In this document: positions 9,034 through 18,519 of the stretch, one piece after another
Numbering within the stretch: the stretch's first letter is position 1
Layout: each line of letters starts with the position of its first letter
Source: Dietzia sp. ANT_WB102
Lineage (GTDB): Bacteria > Actinomycetota > Actinomycetes > Mycobacteriales > Mycobacteriaceae
Direction: 5' to 3'
Assembly (NCBI RefSeq): GCF_008369165.1
Contig: NZ_VOBA01000001.1
Location: 2,101,630-2,165,629, forward strand
DNA length: 64,000 nt
Translations under genes and position numbers: made by a program
Notes under the pieces: model-generated
Told to the model about the DNA's origin: nothing
Databases searched by the model: none
The model's input: only the letters and a program-made list of their open reading frames with translations

Positions 9034-10473
9034 ATGGACATGACCGACTCCGGACATACGGGCAGCTTTCGCGAGTTCGCCTCCCATTCGGTCGGGGCGG
9101 TGGTCCTCGTCTGCGGACTGTTCTTCCTGTTGTCGTTCATGTACCTGGGTGGCACCGCGGATCCACAATCCAGCGCCAGACACATTCCAGTAGCAGTGAT
9201 CGACCAGGATCGCGGCGCGACGCTGGAGACGCCGATCGGGCCGCGCGGCGTGGACGTGGGCTCGCAGATCACCGCAGGTCTGCTCCAAAACAACGACTGG
9301 GAGAAAATTCGTCTGCACGTCGTTGACCCAGAGGCTGCCGAGGAGGGACTCCGGGACGGGACGTACTTCGGTGCCGTTCGCATCCCCGCCGAGCTCAGTC
9401 AACGAGTGGTCGACTTGGTCACGGCCGCGGCTACCGATGCGGGGGATCGCGGGCAGGCTCCCGAACGCGCCGGCGTGACTCTCGAATACTCGCCCCGAGT
9501 CTCCATCGTGTCCTCGCAGGTCATGAACACCATGGCGGACGCGATGCGGGACTCGTTCCGGGAGCGGATGGGCGCCAGGCTGCTCTCCGACTCCGAATTA
9601 TTGGCGGAGGCCGAGGGGCGGAGCATCGGTGCGGCGGCCGCGCTCGCTCTGGAGGATCCCGTAAGCATCGACGTGGTCGAGTGGAACCCGCTGCCGGTAG
9701 GAGTCTCCAACGCGTCGCTCCCGATGTTCTATGCGCTGATCGTGATTCTGGCGGGGTTCACCGGGGCGATGATCATCTCCGCGCTCCTGGACGCACGACT
9801 CGGATTCATCCCGCTAGAGATCGGGCCCCTCGCGCTCCACGTGCATGTGGCGCCATTCGGACGGCTCCAGACGCTGGCGCGGAAGTGGGTCGTGACAGTG
9901 ATAACGGCTCCGCTGGTGTCAGGGCTGTGTCTAGTCGTTGCCGACATCATCGGCGTGACCGGCTTCGACCCCTGGCACATTTTCTGGTTCTCGAACCTGG
10001 TCATCGTCGCAGTCGGGGTGTGTGCCCACACCATCATCGCCGCAATCGGTAATGCCGGTCTTCTGGTCAATCTGGTGGTGTTCGTGGTGCTGGGCATCCC
10101 CACGTCGGGCGGGGCGACGCCCACCCAGATGCTGCCCCAGGTATTCGTCGCCATCGGCACGCTACAGCCGATGCACCAGGCCTACCTCGGGCTGCGCTCG
10201 ATCATGTTCTTCGACTCGAGCTGGGGTGCTGGTCTGGGGCACGCGGTCTGGGTCCTCGGCGGCTGGGCGGCCGCCGGGTTGGCGGTGGGGGTCGCGGTCA
10301 CGCTGGTCTACGAACGGATGGGCATGCGTCGCCAGGCCGTCGCCGAGCGGGTGCCGGCGGGCCGGCGGTCGAACGGATCCGGGTCAGGAGGTGCTGTTGG
10401 GCCCCGGCGCGGTGTACGGGTCGCGGATACGGCCACGGCTGGCGCTGGACAGTCGCGGAAGATCGTGGAATGA
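9034..10473 (+). CDS. YhgE/Pip-type (ABC-2-like) membrane protein
   Basis: 479-residue integral membrane protein. One helix near residues 20-40 is followed by a roughly 180-residue non-cytoplasmic domain ([19 protein letters not shown] at its start) and then about five helices from residue 225 on. This is the layout of YhgE/Pip and ABC-2 type exporter permeases, in which the N-terminal V-x-D-x-D motif is typical. No ATPase gene is adjacent. ATG 9034 was preferred to several upstream in-frame starts because GAGGG at 9021-9025 is well spaced for it. The C-terminal tail overlaps the convergent CFP-6-like gene by 90 bases. Function unknown; export of a lipid or peptide is possible. Confidence 0.65.
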   Translation: MDMTDSGHTGSFREFASHSVGAVVLVCGLFFLLSFMYLGGTADPQSSARHIPVAVIDQDRGATLETPIGPRGVDVGSQITAGLLQNNDWEKIRLHVVDPEAAEEGLRDGTYFGAVRIPAELSQRVVDLVTAAATDAGDRGQAPERAGVTLEYSPRVSIVSSQVMNTMADAMRDSFRERMGARLLSDSELLAEAEGRSIGAAAALALEDPVSIDVVEWNPLPVGVSNASLPMFYALIVILAGFTGAMIISALLDARLGFIPLEIGPLALHVHVAPFGRLQTLARKWVVTVITAPLVSGLCLVVADIIGVTGFDPWHIFWFSNLVIVAVGVCAHTIIAAIGNAGLLVNLVVFVVLGIPTSGGATPTQMLPQVFVAIGTLQPMHQAYLGLRSIMFFDSSWGAGLGHAVWVLGGWAAAGLAVGVAVTLVYERMGMRRQAVAERVPAGRRSNGSGSGGAVGPRRGVRVADTATAGAGQSRKIVE

Positions 10474-10821
10474 CACCCCGCCCATCGGGAGTGACGCGTC
10501 GGAGGTGGTCACGAGACGGGCGAATCCTCGCTTCGGGAACATCACACCCTTCACCTCGTCCCACTGCACGGAGCGTCGCGTGCGCCAGGAGGACAGCTGG
10601 ACGCCGTCCTCATCCAGGCGGGTCCACGTCCGGGCCACCCACCAGCCGAACGCGAGGGGGAGCAGTACCAGCCAGCCCAAAGCCAGCGGGTAGGCCGTGA
10701 CAGGCCAAAGTATCGCCAGGACGAAGATGGCGATGACGATGTACGACATTGGGTTGACCCGGAAGAGGGCGCGGTCGCGGGGGTTCGACTCCGGGACGGG
10801 GGATCTGAATGGGGCGCTCAT
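10384..10821 (-). CDS. CFP-6-like small membrane protein with PH domain
   Basis: 145 residues, with two hydrophobic stretches (MSYIVIAIFVLAILWPVTAY and the following GWLVLLPLAFGWWV) then a soluble part containing RTWTRLDEDGVQLSSWRTRR and WDEVKGVMFPKRGFARL, typical of the bacterial PH domain family bPH_6. M. tuberculosis Rv3004 (CFP-6, low molecular weight antigen 6) sits at the same place between DoxX and ilvB. ATG 10821 was chosen because similarity begins there; the longer in-frame extension runs into the ilvB leader. Its 3' end overlaps the convergent upstream gene by 90 bases. Biochemical role unknown. Confidence 0.7.
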   Translation of the reverse strand: MSAPFRSPVPESNPRDRALFRVNPMSYIVIAIFVLAILWPVTAYPLALGWLVLLPLAFGWWVARTWTRLDEDGVQLSSWRTRRSVQWDEVKGVMFPKRGFARLVTTSDASLPMGGVSFHDLPRLSSASRGRIRDPYTAPGPNSTS

Positions 10822-10871
10822 GATGCGTCCAGTCTCGCATGGTCCATATAGTGGGATTGGTGGTCCACGAG

Positions 10872-10901
10872 TTGACGCTGCCGTCGTCCACGGCTTAGTC
10901 T
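10872..10901 (+). promoter_or_regulatory. ilvBNC promoter
   Basis: TTGACG (10872-10877) and TAGTCT (10896-10901) are separated by 18 bases. The predicted start, about 7 bases downstream, coincides with the GTG of the leader peptide at 10909, so the leader transcript would itself be leaderless. Confidence 0.6.
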
Positions 10902-10908
10902 GGCCCTC

Positions 10909-10956
10909 GTGAACACCTGGAACGGTCTCGTACTCGGCCGGCGCGTCGGCGCCTGA
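10909..10956 (+). CDS. ilvB leader peptide (15 residues)
   Basis: Very short reading frame encoding MNTWNGLVLGRRVGA, lying between the promoter and a Rho-independent terminator ahead of ilvB. Four of its 15 codons are for Leu or Val (CTC GTA CTC together, later GTC), so slow translation under branched-chain amino acid shortage could set whether the terminator forms. It is too small for routine gene calling. Such leaders before ilvB are known in Corynebacterium and mycobacteria; here the assignment rests on position and codon content. Confidence 0.6.
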   Translation: MNTWNGLVLGRRVGA

Positions 10957-10985
10957 GCCTCTACCTGGCTTTCCGTCGACGCGCA

Positions 10986-11020
10986 CCCTCGCCGGCCTCC
11001 GTGGCCGACGGGGGTTTTTT
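10986..11020 (+). terminator. ilvB transcription attenuator
   Basis: Arms CCCTCGCCGGCC (10986-10997) and GGCCGACGGGGG (11003-11014) pair with one mismatch and one wobble around a TCCGT loop and are followed by six T (11015-11020), an intrinsic terminator located before, not after, the ilvB gene. The upstream segment GGCCGGCG (10936-10943), inside the leader-peptide frame, is exactly complementary to CGCCGGCC (10990-10997) of the first arm and could act as the competing antiterminator strand. Confidence 0.75.
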
Positions 11021-11106
11021 GTTGCCGGGTCAGACCGCGGTCAGAAATCGAAGAACACGGCCGGCGACGATCCACAGCTCCACGACCAGCATGAAGGACA
11101 GTTCAA

Positions 11107-12998
11107 GTGAGCGCACCAACGGCACAGCCCGGACCTCGTCCGGGTGCAGAGCAGAAGGCCCGGTCCGCGGCCCCAGAGCGGATGACCGGGGCCCAGGCGG
11201 TCGTCCGGTCCCTGGAGGAGATCGGCACTGAAGTCGTCTTCGGAATCCCCGGCGGGGCGATCCTGCCGGTGTATGACCCGCTCTACGACTCTGAGAAGGT
11301 CCGGCACGTCCTGGTCCGGCACGAGCAGGGTGCAGGGCATGCTGCGACCGGTTACGCCCAGGCGACCGGCAAGGTCGGAGTCTGTATGGCTACGTCCGGG
11401 CCCGGCGCCACCAACCTGGTCACTCCGCTCGCCGACGCTCAGATGGATTCGGTTCCGATCGTGGCGATCACCGGGCAGGTCGGGACCGCACTCATTGGTA
11501 CCGACGGCTTCCAGGAAGCTGACATCTCCGGTATCACCATGCCGATCACCAAGCACAACTTCCTGGTGGCCCACGGTGACGACATCCCGCGGATGATCGC
11601 CGAGGCGTTCCACATCGCCCAGACCGGTCGCCCCGGCGCCGTGCTCGTGGACATCCCCAAGGATGTCCTTCAAGCCGAGATGACCTTCTCGTGGCCGCCG
11701 GAGATGAAGCTGCCCGGCTATCGGCCAGTCACCAAGCCGCACGGCAAGCAGATCCGCGAGGCCGCGCGGATGATGGCCAAGGCCAAGCGTCCGGTGCTGT
11801 ACGTCGGCGGTGGCGTCATCAAGGCCGACGCCTCGGCGGAACTCCTGGCACTGGCCGAGCTGACGGGTATCCCCGTGGTCACCACACTCATGGCGCGCGG
11901 GGCGTTCCCGGACTCGCACCGTCTGCACTACGGGATGCCCGGGATGCACGGGACAGTCGCGGCCGTCGCGGCTCTGCAGCGCTCCGACTTGCTCGTGACC
12001 CTCGGTGCCCGCTTCGACGACCGGGTCACCGGCCGCCTCGACACCTTCGCCCCGGACGCCAAGGTGATCCACGCCGACATCGACCCGGCCGAGATCGGCA
12101 AGAACCGCGTCGTCGATGTGCCGATCGTCGGTGACATCAAGGAGGTGCTCATCGAGCTCGTCGAGACGCTGCGAGGTGAGCGCGACTCCGGCACGTTGAA
12201 CGCGCCGGCAGTGTGGGTCGGTGAGCTGGACGAGATCCGCAGCGAGTACCCGCTGGGCTACGGCCCGCAGTCGGATGGATCCTTGTCGCCCGAGTACGTC
12301 ATCGAGCGGTTGAGCGCCGCCGCCGGCCCGGATGCGGTGTACTGCGCCGGCGTCGGCCAGCACCAGATGTGGGCGGCGCAGTTCGTCCAGTACGAGAAGC
12401 CGCGGACGTGGCTGAACTCGGGCGGTCTGGGGACGATGGGGTACGCCGTGCCCGCGGCGATGGGGGCCAAGTTCGGACGCCAGGACGCCGAAGTGTGGGC
12501 CATCGACGGCGACGGCTGCTTCCAGATGACCAATCAGGAGTTGGCCACCTGCGCCATTGAGGGCGCGCCCATCAAGGTGGCGCTCATCAACAACGGCAAC
12601 CTCGGGATGGTCCGGCAGTGGCAGACGCTGTTCTACGAGAAGCGCTACTCGCAGACGGACTTGTCGACGCATTCGATGCACATCCCCGACTTCGTCAAGC
12701 TCGGCGAGGCACTGGGCTGCGCGGCGCTGCGTTGTGAGCGCGCCGAGGACGTGGACGACGTGATCGCTCAGGCTCGCGCAATCAACGACCGCCCGGTGCT
12801 CATCGACTTCATCGTGGGCAAGGACGCCCAGGTGTGGCCGATGGTCGCGGCGGGCACGTCCAATGACGAGATCATGGCGGCCCGGGACATCCGGCCGCTG
12901 TTCGACGACACCGATTCCGTGGCGGACGACGCCGCGGACATCCACGAGGCGACCGAGCGGATCGATGCCGCGGTGCTCGCCGCCCAGGAGGAGGACCA

Positions 12999-13002
<4 letters not shown>
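11107..13002 (+). CDS. ilvB: Acetolactate synthase, large catalytic subunit
   Basis: Thiamine-diphosphate enzyme that condenses pyruvate with pyruvate or 2-ketobutyrate, the first common step of valine, leucine and isoleucine synthesis. 631 residues with the usual three domains. Seen: [14 protein letters not shown] and [14 protein letters not shown] with the catalytic Glu, the central FAD-binding domain ([14 protein letters not shown]), and the ThDP motif starting [12 protein letters not shown]. The first about 25 residues are Pro/Ala-rich and variable. GTG start preceded by AGGACA. ilvN overlaps by 4 bases. Expression should be controlled by the leader and attenuator 90-200 bases upstream. 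Confidence 0.98.
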
Positions 13003-14574
<1,572 letters not shown>

Positions 14575-14606
14575 GGGTTGAGGGGCCGGCCCTGGTGAGA
14601 CCCCGG

Positions 14607-14647
14607 TAGGGTCCACCGGGATCGATGACCGTCTCTTTTCAGGAGGA
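14607..14647 (+). promoter_or_regulatory. -10 box and ribosome-binding site of the 14653 lipoprotein gene
   Basis: TAGGGT (14607-14612) fits the TANNNT -10 pattern, and AGGAGGA (14641-14647), 5 bases before GTG 14653, is the strongest Shine-Dalgarno in this part of the window. It marks a start independent of ilvC. Confidence 0.45.
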
Positions 14648-14652
14648 CCGCC

Positions 14653-16266
14653 GTGCGCTGCTTCAACCGGGGAGTGGGTGCGGCGGTCCTCGCCATTTCC
14701 CTGCTGGGAACGACGGTTGCGTGTACCTCTGACTCCGGCGCCGGCCCGGGCGTCGGAGTCACCCCCGTAGAAGGCACGCGGGTGGCCGCCGATGTGGACG
14801 GATCCGGTGTGGAGACCACCCGGCTGCTGGTCGAGTCCGCCCCGGTCGTCGTGGTGTCGGCCCCGGATGACGCCGCCCAGGCGCGGGCCGCCTCGGTCGC
14901 CGTCGGCTTGCGCGCACCGATGCTCACCGCGGTGAGCGGCGCGGAGGGGGCGCTGACCGAGGAGTTGACGCGGCTCGGCGCCCAGCGGGTGTTGCGCGTC
15001 GGTCGAGTGGCGTTCGCGTACGACGACGGCGAGGTTGTCGACGCCCCGGGAGGTCGTTCGGAGCTCGAGGAACTGACCGGGCTCACATTCAGCTCCGAGA
15101 TCGAGGTCCCGCAGGGGCGGGTCGACGATGTGACCGTGCATCTGGCGCCAGGTGCGCCGTCGCTCATGACTACAGGGCAGTTCACCGCCGGCGGCGACGC
15201 TGACGAGAGGGCGGAGCCGTTCAAACGTGGTGAACCCGCATGGGACGGCGAGGGCGCACCGAGCGTGCTCGTCCACGATGAGACACCGGTCTCCTCGATC
15301 GCCACGGCCGTAGCGGTGGGGGCCGCAGTGTCGCACCTGCGCGCCCCGGATCCGCGAGTTGACGGTGGATCGGTGGACGCTGTACGTGACGCCGAGGCCG
15401 TGTACGCCCTCGGGTCCGGATGGGGCACCGAAGAGGAGCTCGAGGAGCGTGTAGAGGAGGCGCGGACAGTTCCCGAGCTGCCCGGCGGGGGGCAATTAAT
15501 GTTCCCGGGACGACGGTTCGTGGCGGCTTACGGCTCACCGATCACCCCTGTACTGGGCATCCTCGGTGAGCAGGGGCCAGATGAAAGTGTGGCGCGGGTG
15601 CAGAGACTGGTCGAGGAGTATCAGCCGCACTCCCCGGAACCGGTGATCCCGGCGTTCGAAATCATCGGGTCCGTCGCCGCGGGCGGTCCGGGGGCGGACG
15701 GAAACTTCACCAATGAGTGGGACCCGGAGGTCTTTGTCCCCCTCGTCGATGCGATCACCGACGCGGGCGGCTACGCCGTGATTGACCTGCAGCCCGGAAT
15801 GGCGGACATGCTCGACCAGGCGAAGATCTTCACCGAACTTCTCAAGCGCCCCGGGGTGGGCCTGGCACTGGATCCCGAGTGGAAGCTCGAGCCGGGTCAA
15901 CAGCCGGGAGCGCAGATCGGCTCCGTCGATGCGGAGGAGATCAACCGGGTATCCGACTGGCTGGCCGATCTCACCCGCGACAGCGGCGGGCCGCAGAAGC
16001 TACTGATCCTCCATCAGTTCAGCATGGACATGATCACCAACCGGGACAAGATCGACACCTCTCGGCCCGAGGTGGCGATCTCCCTGCACGCGGACGGGCA
16101 CGGCACCCCAGACCTGAAAATGGAGACGTGGGACGTCCTACGACAGGGACTCTCGCCAAATATTTGGATGGCGTGGAAGAACTTCTACGACGAGGACACC
16201 CCCACGTTCACGCCCGAGCAGACAATGGCGGTGCAACCCCGGCCGTGGTTCGTGTCCTACCAGTGA
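14653..16266 (+). CDS. Large lipoprotein of unknown function
   Basis: 537 residues. Signal peptide with lipobox and Cys24 (TTVAC), so predicted to be anchored in the outer face of the membrane. Residues about 45-250 resemble cell-wall-binding-repeat-2-like modules (VVVVSAPDDAAQARAASVAVGLRAP style hydrophobic/Ala repeats with TEELTRLGAQRVLRVG). Residues about 290-537 look like a compact alpha/beta domain (GYAVIDLQPGMADM, GLALDPEWKL, LILHQFSM, SLHADGHGT) that could be a glycoside-hydrolase-like barrel. I do not recognise the family with certainty. The 3' end overlaps the convergent FAD oxidoreductase gene by 10 bases. Confidence 0.6.
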   Translation: MRCFNRGVGAAVLAISLLGTTVACTSDSGAGPGVGVTPVEGTRVAADVDGSGVETTRLLVESAPVVVVSAPDDAAQARAASVAVGLRAPMLTAVSGAEGALTEELTRLGAQRVLRVGRVAFAYDDGEVVDAPGGRSELEELTGLTFSSEIEVPQGRVDDVTVHLAPGAPSLMTTGQFTAGGDADERAEPFKRGEPAWDGEGAPSVLVHDETPVSSIATAVAVGAAVSHLRAPDPRVDGGSVDAVRDAEAVYALGSGWGTEEELEERVEEARTVPELPGGGQLMFPGRRFVAAYGSPITPVLGILGEQGPDESVARVQRLVEEYQPHSPEPVIPAFEIIGSVAAGGPGADGNFTNEWDPEVFVPLVDAITDAGGYAVIDLQPGMADMLDQAKIFTELLKRPGVGLALDPEWKLEPGQQPGAQIGSVDAEEINRVSDWLADLTRDSGGPQKLLILHQFSMDMITNRDKIDTSRPEVAISLHADGHGTPDLKMETWDVLRQGLSPNIWMAWKNFYDEDTPTFTPEQTMAVQPRPWFVSYQ

Positions 16267-17756
16267 GCGGGTAGCCCACCGAGGATCCGCTCCGCCACGT
16301 GCTGGCCGGCCATGCCGTGCACGCCCGGTCCGGGCGGCGTCGAGCCGGAGGCGTGCCAGATCCCCGGCACCGAGGTCGCGAACGGATCCACCCGCGGCAC
16401 CGGTCGAGCGATGAGTCCCCACAGGTTCACTCGTCCAGCCGCAATGTCCCCACCGGCGTTGTTGGCGTTGTGCTCGGCCATCCGAGACGCGGGTGTGCAG
16501 TGGGCTGCCACGACCACGTCCCGCACACCAGGCGCAACCTCCTCTAGCGCCGTGAGCACCTGCTCGGTCTGGTCGCGATCGGAGTACGCCGGCACATGGG
16601 CGTACGTCCACAGCGGACGCCGACCATCCAGCGCGATACGGCCCGGGTCGGTCACCCACGGCTGGGAGACCAGGATCATCGGTCTGTCCGCGTGGCGGCC
16701 GGCGGCGACCTCGCGTTCTGCGGTCGCGATCGCCTGGGAGTCCCCGCCCAGGTGGATTGTTCCGGCGCCAGCGAGCCGGGAGTCGCGCCACGGAACCGGG
16801 CCCGACAGGACGAGGTCGACTTTCGCTGCGGCCCCGCCGACCGGGGCCTCCACCAGTTTGCGCGCGCCTCGGGCGACCCCTGCCGACGGTGAGGAGGCCA
16901 GAAGGATCTCGCCGAGGATCCGCGACGAGGTGTTGAACACAACGTCTCGGGCATCGAGCTGGGACAGGGAGCGCACCCGGACTCCGGTTCGGAGTTCGCC
17001 GCCGGCCTCCCGGATCGCCTCCGCGAGGGCGGCGGTGATCGCGCCGCTACCGCCGACGGGCAGAGCCCAACCGAGGGGCGAGTGAAGCAATGAGCCCAGG
17101 ACCAGTCCGACGCCCGTCGCGGCCGGGGAGGACAGCGGCGTGATCGCGTGAGACGAGATGCCGGATAGTAGCGTGCGGCCGTCCGGGCCGAGGGGGTCGC
17201 CGAGCTCGCCTCGGGGGTGGGCGCGGACAAACGACGCGCCCAGTGCCGCTGTCGCGGCGATCGGCGGAATCGAGCGTTGATCGGACAGGGCCGTGGCGAC
17301 GACGTCCTCCGCCCTGCGGCCCAGGGGGCCCATGAGACTCCACCATCGGTCGGCCTCGGCTCGCGACCCCAAGCCCTCGGCGAGGGCGGCGGGGGAGGGG
17401 GCCGCGGGCACCACGATCGCGTCGCGGCCCGGCAGTGCGTGAGCCAGTTGAACGGGGGGTGTGACCATCTCGACCCCGTGGGCCGGGAGGTCGAACCCAC
17501 GGAAGAACGGGGAGGCCCCCGCCATGGGATGCACCGCTGAACACGGATCCACCAGCAGCCCGTCCGCGAGGTTCTCCGGGATGCCGGTCGCGATATCGCT
17601 CATCGGCAGGGTCCGGCTCCCGCCGCCGATCGTCTCCTGGGCCTCCAACACGACCACCCGGCGCCCGGCCCTCGCACACAGCAGCGCGGCAGCGAGGCCG
17701 TTGGGCCCGGAACCCACCACGATGACGTCCGCACGCACGGTCCCTGCCGCGCTCAC
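16257..17756 (-). CDS. FAD-dependent oxidoreductase, phytoene-desaturase-like
   Basis: 499 residues. N-terminal Rossmann motif VIVVGSGPNGLAAALLCARAG with the downstream acidic residue (VVVLEAQETIGG), and the C-terminal FAD-binding stretch PGIWHASGSTPPGPGVHGM, as in CrtI-type and amine-oxidase-fold NAD(P)-binding proteins. M. tuberculosis Rv2997 is a similar protein in the same neighbourhood. No carotenoid genes are nearby, so a carotenoid role is not supported. GTG 17756 overlaps the stop of the upstream gene (GTGA); the extra 69 in-frame codons upstream are an out-of-frame reading of that gene. Substrate unknown. Confidence 0.75.
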   Translation of the reverse strand: MSAAGTVRADVIVVGSGPNGLAAALLCARAGRRVVVLEAQETIGGGSRTLPMSDIATGIPENLADGLLVDPCSAVHPMAGASPFFRGFDLPAHGVEMVTPPVQLAHALPGRDAIVVPAAPSPAALAEGLGSRAEADRWWSLMGPLGRRAEDVVATALSDQRSIPPIAATAALGASFVRAHPRGELGDPLGPDGRTLLSGISSHAITPLSSPAATGVGLVLGSLLHSPLGWALPVGGSGAITAALAEAIREAGGELRTGVRVRSLSQLDARDVVFNTSSRILGEILLASSPSAGVARGARKLVEAPVGGAAAKVDLVLSGPVPWRDSRLAGAGTIHLGGDSQAIATAEREVAAGRHADRPMILVSQPWVTDPGRIALDGRRPLWTYAHVPAYSDRDQTEQVLTALEEVAPGVRDVVVAAHCTPASRMAEHNANNAGGDIAAGRVNLWGLIARPVPRVDPFATSVPGIWHASGSTPPGPGVHGMAGQHVAERILGGLPAHW

Positions 17757-18370
17757 TCGAAGACCGCCAGACCGTAGGTGCGCCGCAACTGCTCCAGCAG
17801 TTCCTCCTGTGACCGGGCCTGGTCGGCCAGTCCCAGTAGCAGCCGGCCGGTGTCGGGACCGCCGGTCTCGTTGTCGTCGTCGTTGTCGTCGGGTTCCCCA
17901 CCGGACCTCCCGGCAGCGGACGCCGGGCCGTCCGCGACCCACGACGCGGCGAGCAACTCCCACATCGAACGCTTGGCCACCACCAGCGTGCGCAGCGCCT
18001 CGAGGACGGCGAGCCGGGCCAGCGGATCGCGCAACACCGGGCCGACCGGCAGCGCAGTCAGAGTGACCGCGGCCGACAACCGCACCAGACGACGACCCGG
18101 GGTCCCCAACGGTGACAGCACCGCCAACAGTCGGGAGGCGGTGTCGATCTCTTCCTCAAACTCCGCGCGCAGCGGAACCAGCCGGACCCGGTCCTCCGGA
18201 TCGACCGCACTGATGCAGCGGTCCAGGACGCTCCGGCCCACCGCGGCGCCGTACAGGTGGGCCCGCAGATACATCGCCACCGCCGTCGGGCCCCGTGCCG
18301 GGGCCAGCACGGGCAGCCAGGGGTCGGGGAAACGGACCGGCGGCTTGCCAGACCGGGGAGTGCGGGGCAT
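17753..18370 (-). CDS. Unrecognised protein coupled to the FAD oxidoreductase
   Basis: 205 residues, no family recognised. It has no signal peptide. Residues 25-150 look helical, with Arg-rich faces and a hydrophobic stretch near 98-112; then comes an acidic linker (EPDDNDDDNETGG, about 159-171) and a short C-terminal amphipathic helix (DQARSQEELLEQLRRTYGLAVFE). It is the first gene of a two-gene minus-strand operon and its stop overlaps the start of the oxidoreductase, so the two products are probably made together. Codon use and GC match the neighbours. Confidence 0.6.
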   Translation of the reverse strand: MPRTPRSGKPPVRFPDPWLPVLAPARGPTAVAMYLRAHLYGAAVGRSVLDRCISAVDPEDRVRLVPLRAEFEEEIDTASRLLAVLSPLGTPGRRLVRLSAAVTLTALPVGPVLRDPLARLAVLEALRTLVVAKRSMWELLAASWVADGPASAAGRSGGEPDDNDDDNETGGPDTGRLLLGLADQARSQEELLEQLRRTYGLAVFE

Positions 18371-18478
18371 CGGTGCTCCGTTCGTCGCGCGGCGGTGGTC
18401 ACGTCGGGTCGCCGACCCTCGTCACGGTAGGCGTCCGGGCGCGTACCGGCCACTGCTCGACGCCGGTGACAGGTGCCC

Positions 18479-18513
18479 TAGACTGGCTGTGCCCGAAATG
18501 ACACTGAGGAGAA
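18479..18513 (+). promoter_or_regulatory. serA -10 box and ribosome-binding site
   Basis: TAGACT at 18479-18484 and TGAGGAGAA at 18505-18513, 6 bases before GTG 18520. This start has a short untranslated leader, unlike many neighbours. Confidence 0.45.
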
Positions 18514-18519
18514 CCCACT

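Noticed and set aside
14602-14620. CCCGGT...ACCGGG as the ilvBNC terminator
   Set aside because: The 6-bp stem has no T-run and overlaps the -10 box (14607-14612) of the next gene; it more likely reflects promoter sequence or chance.
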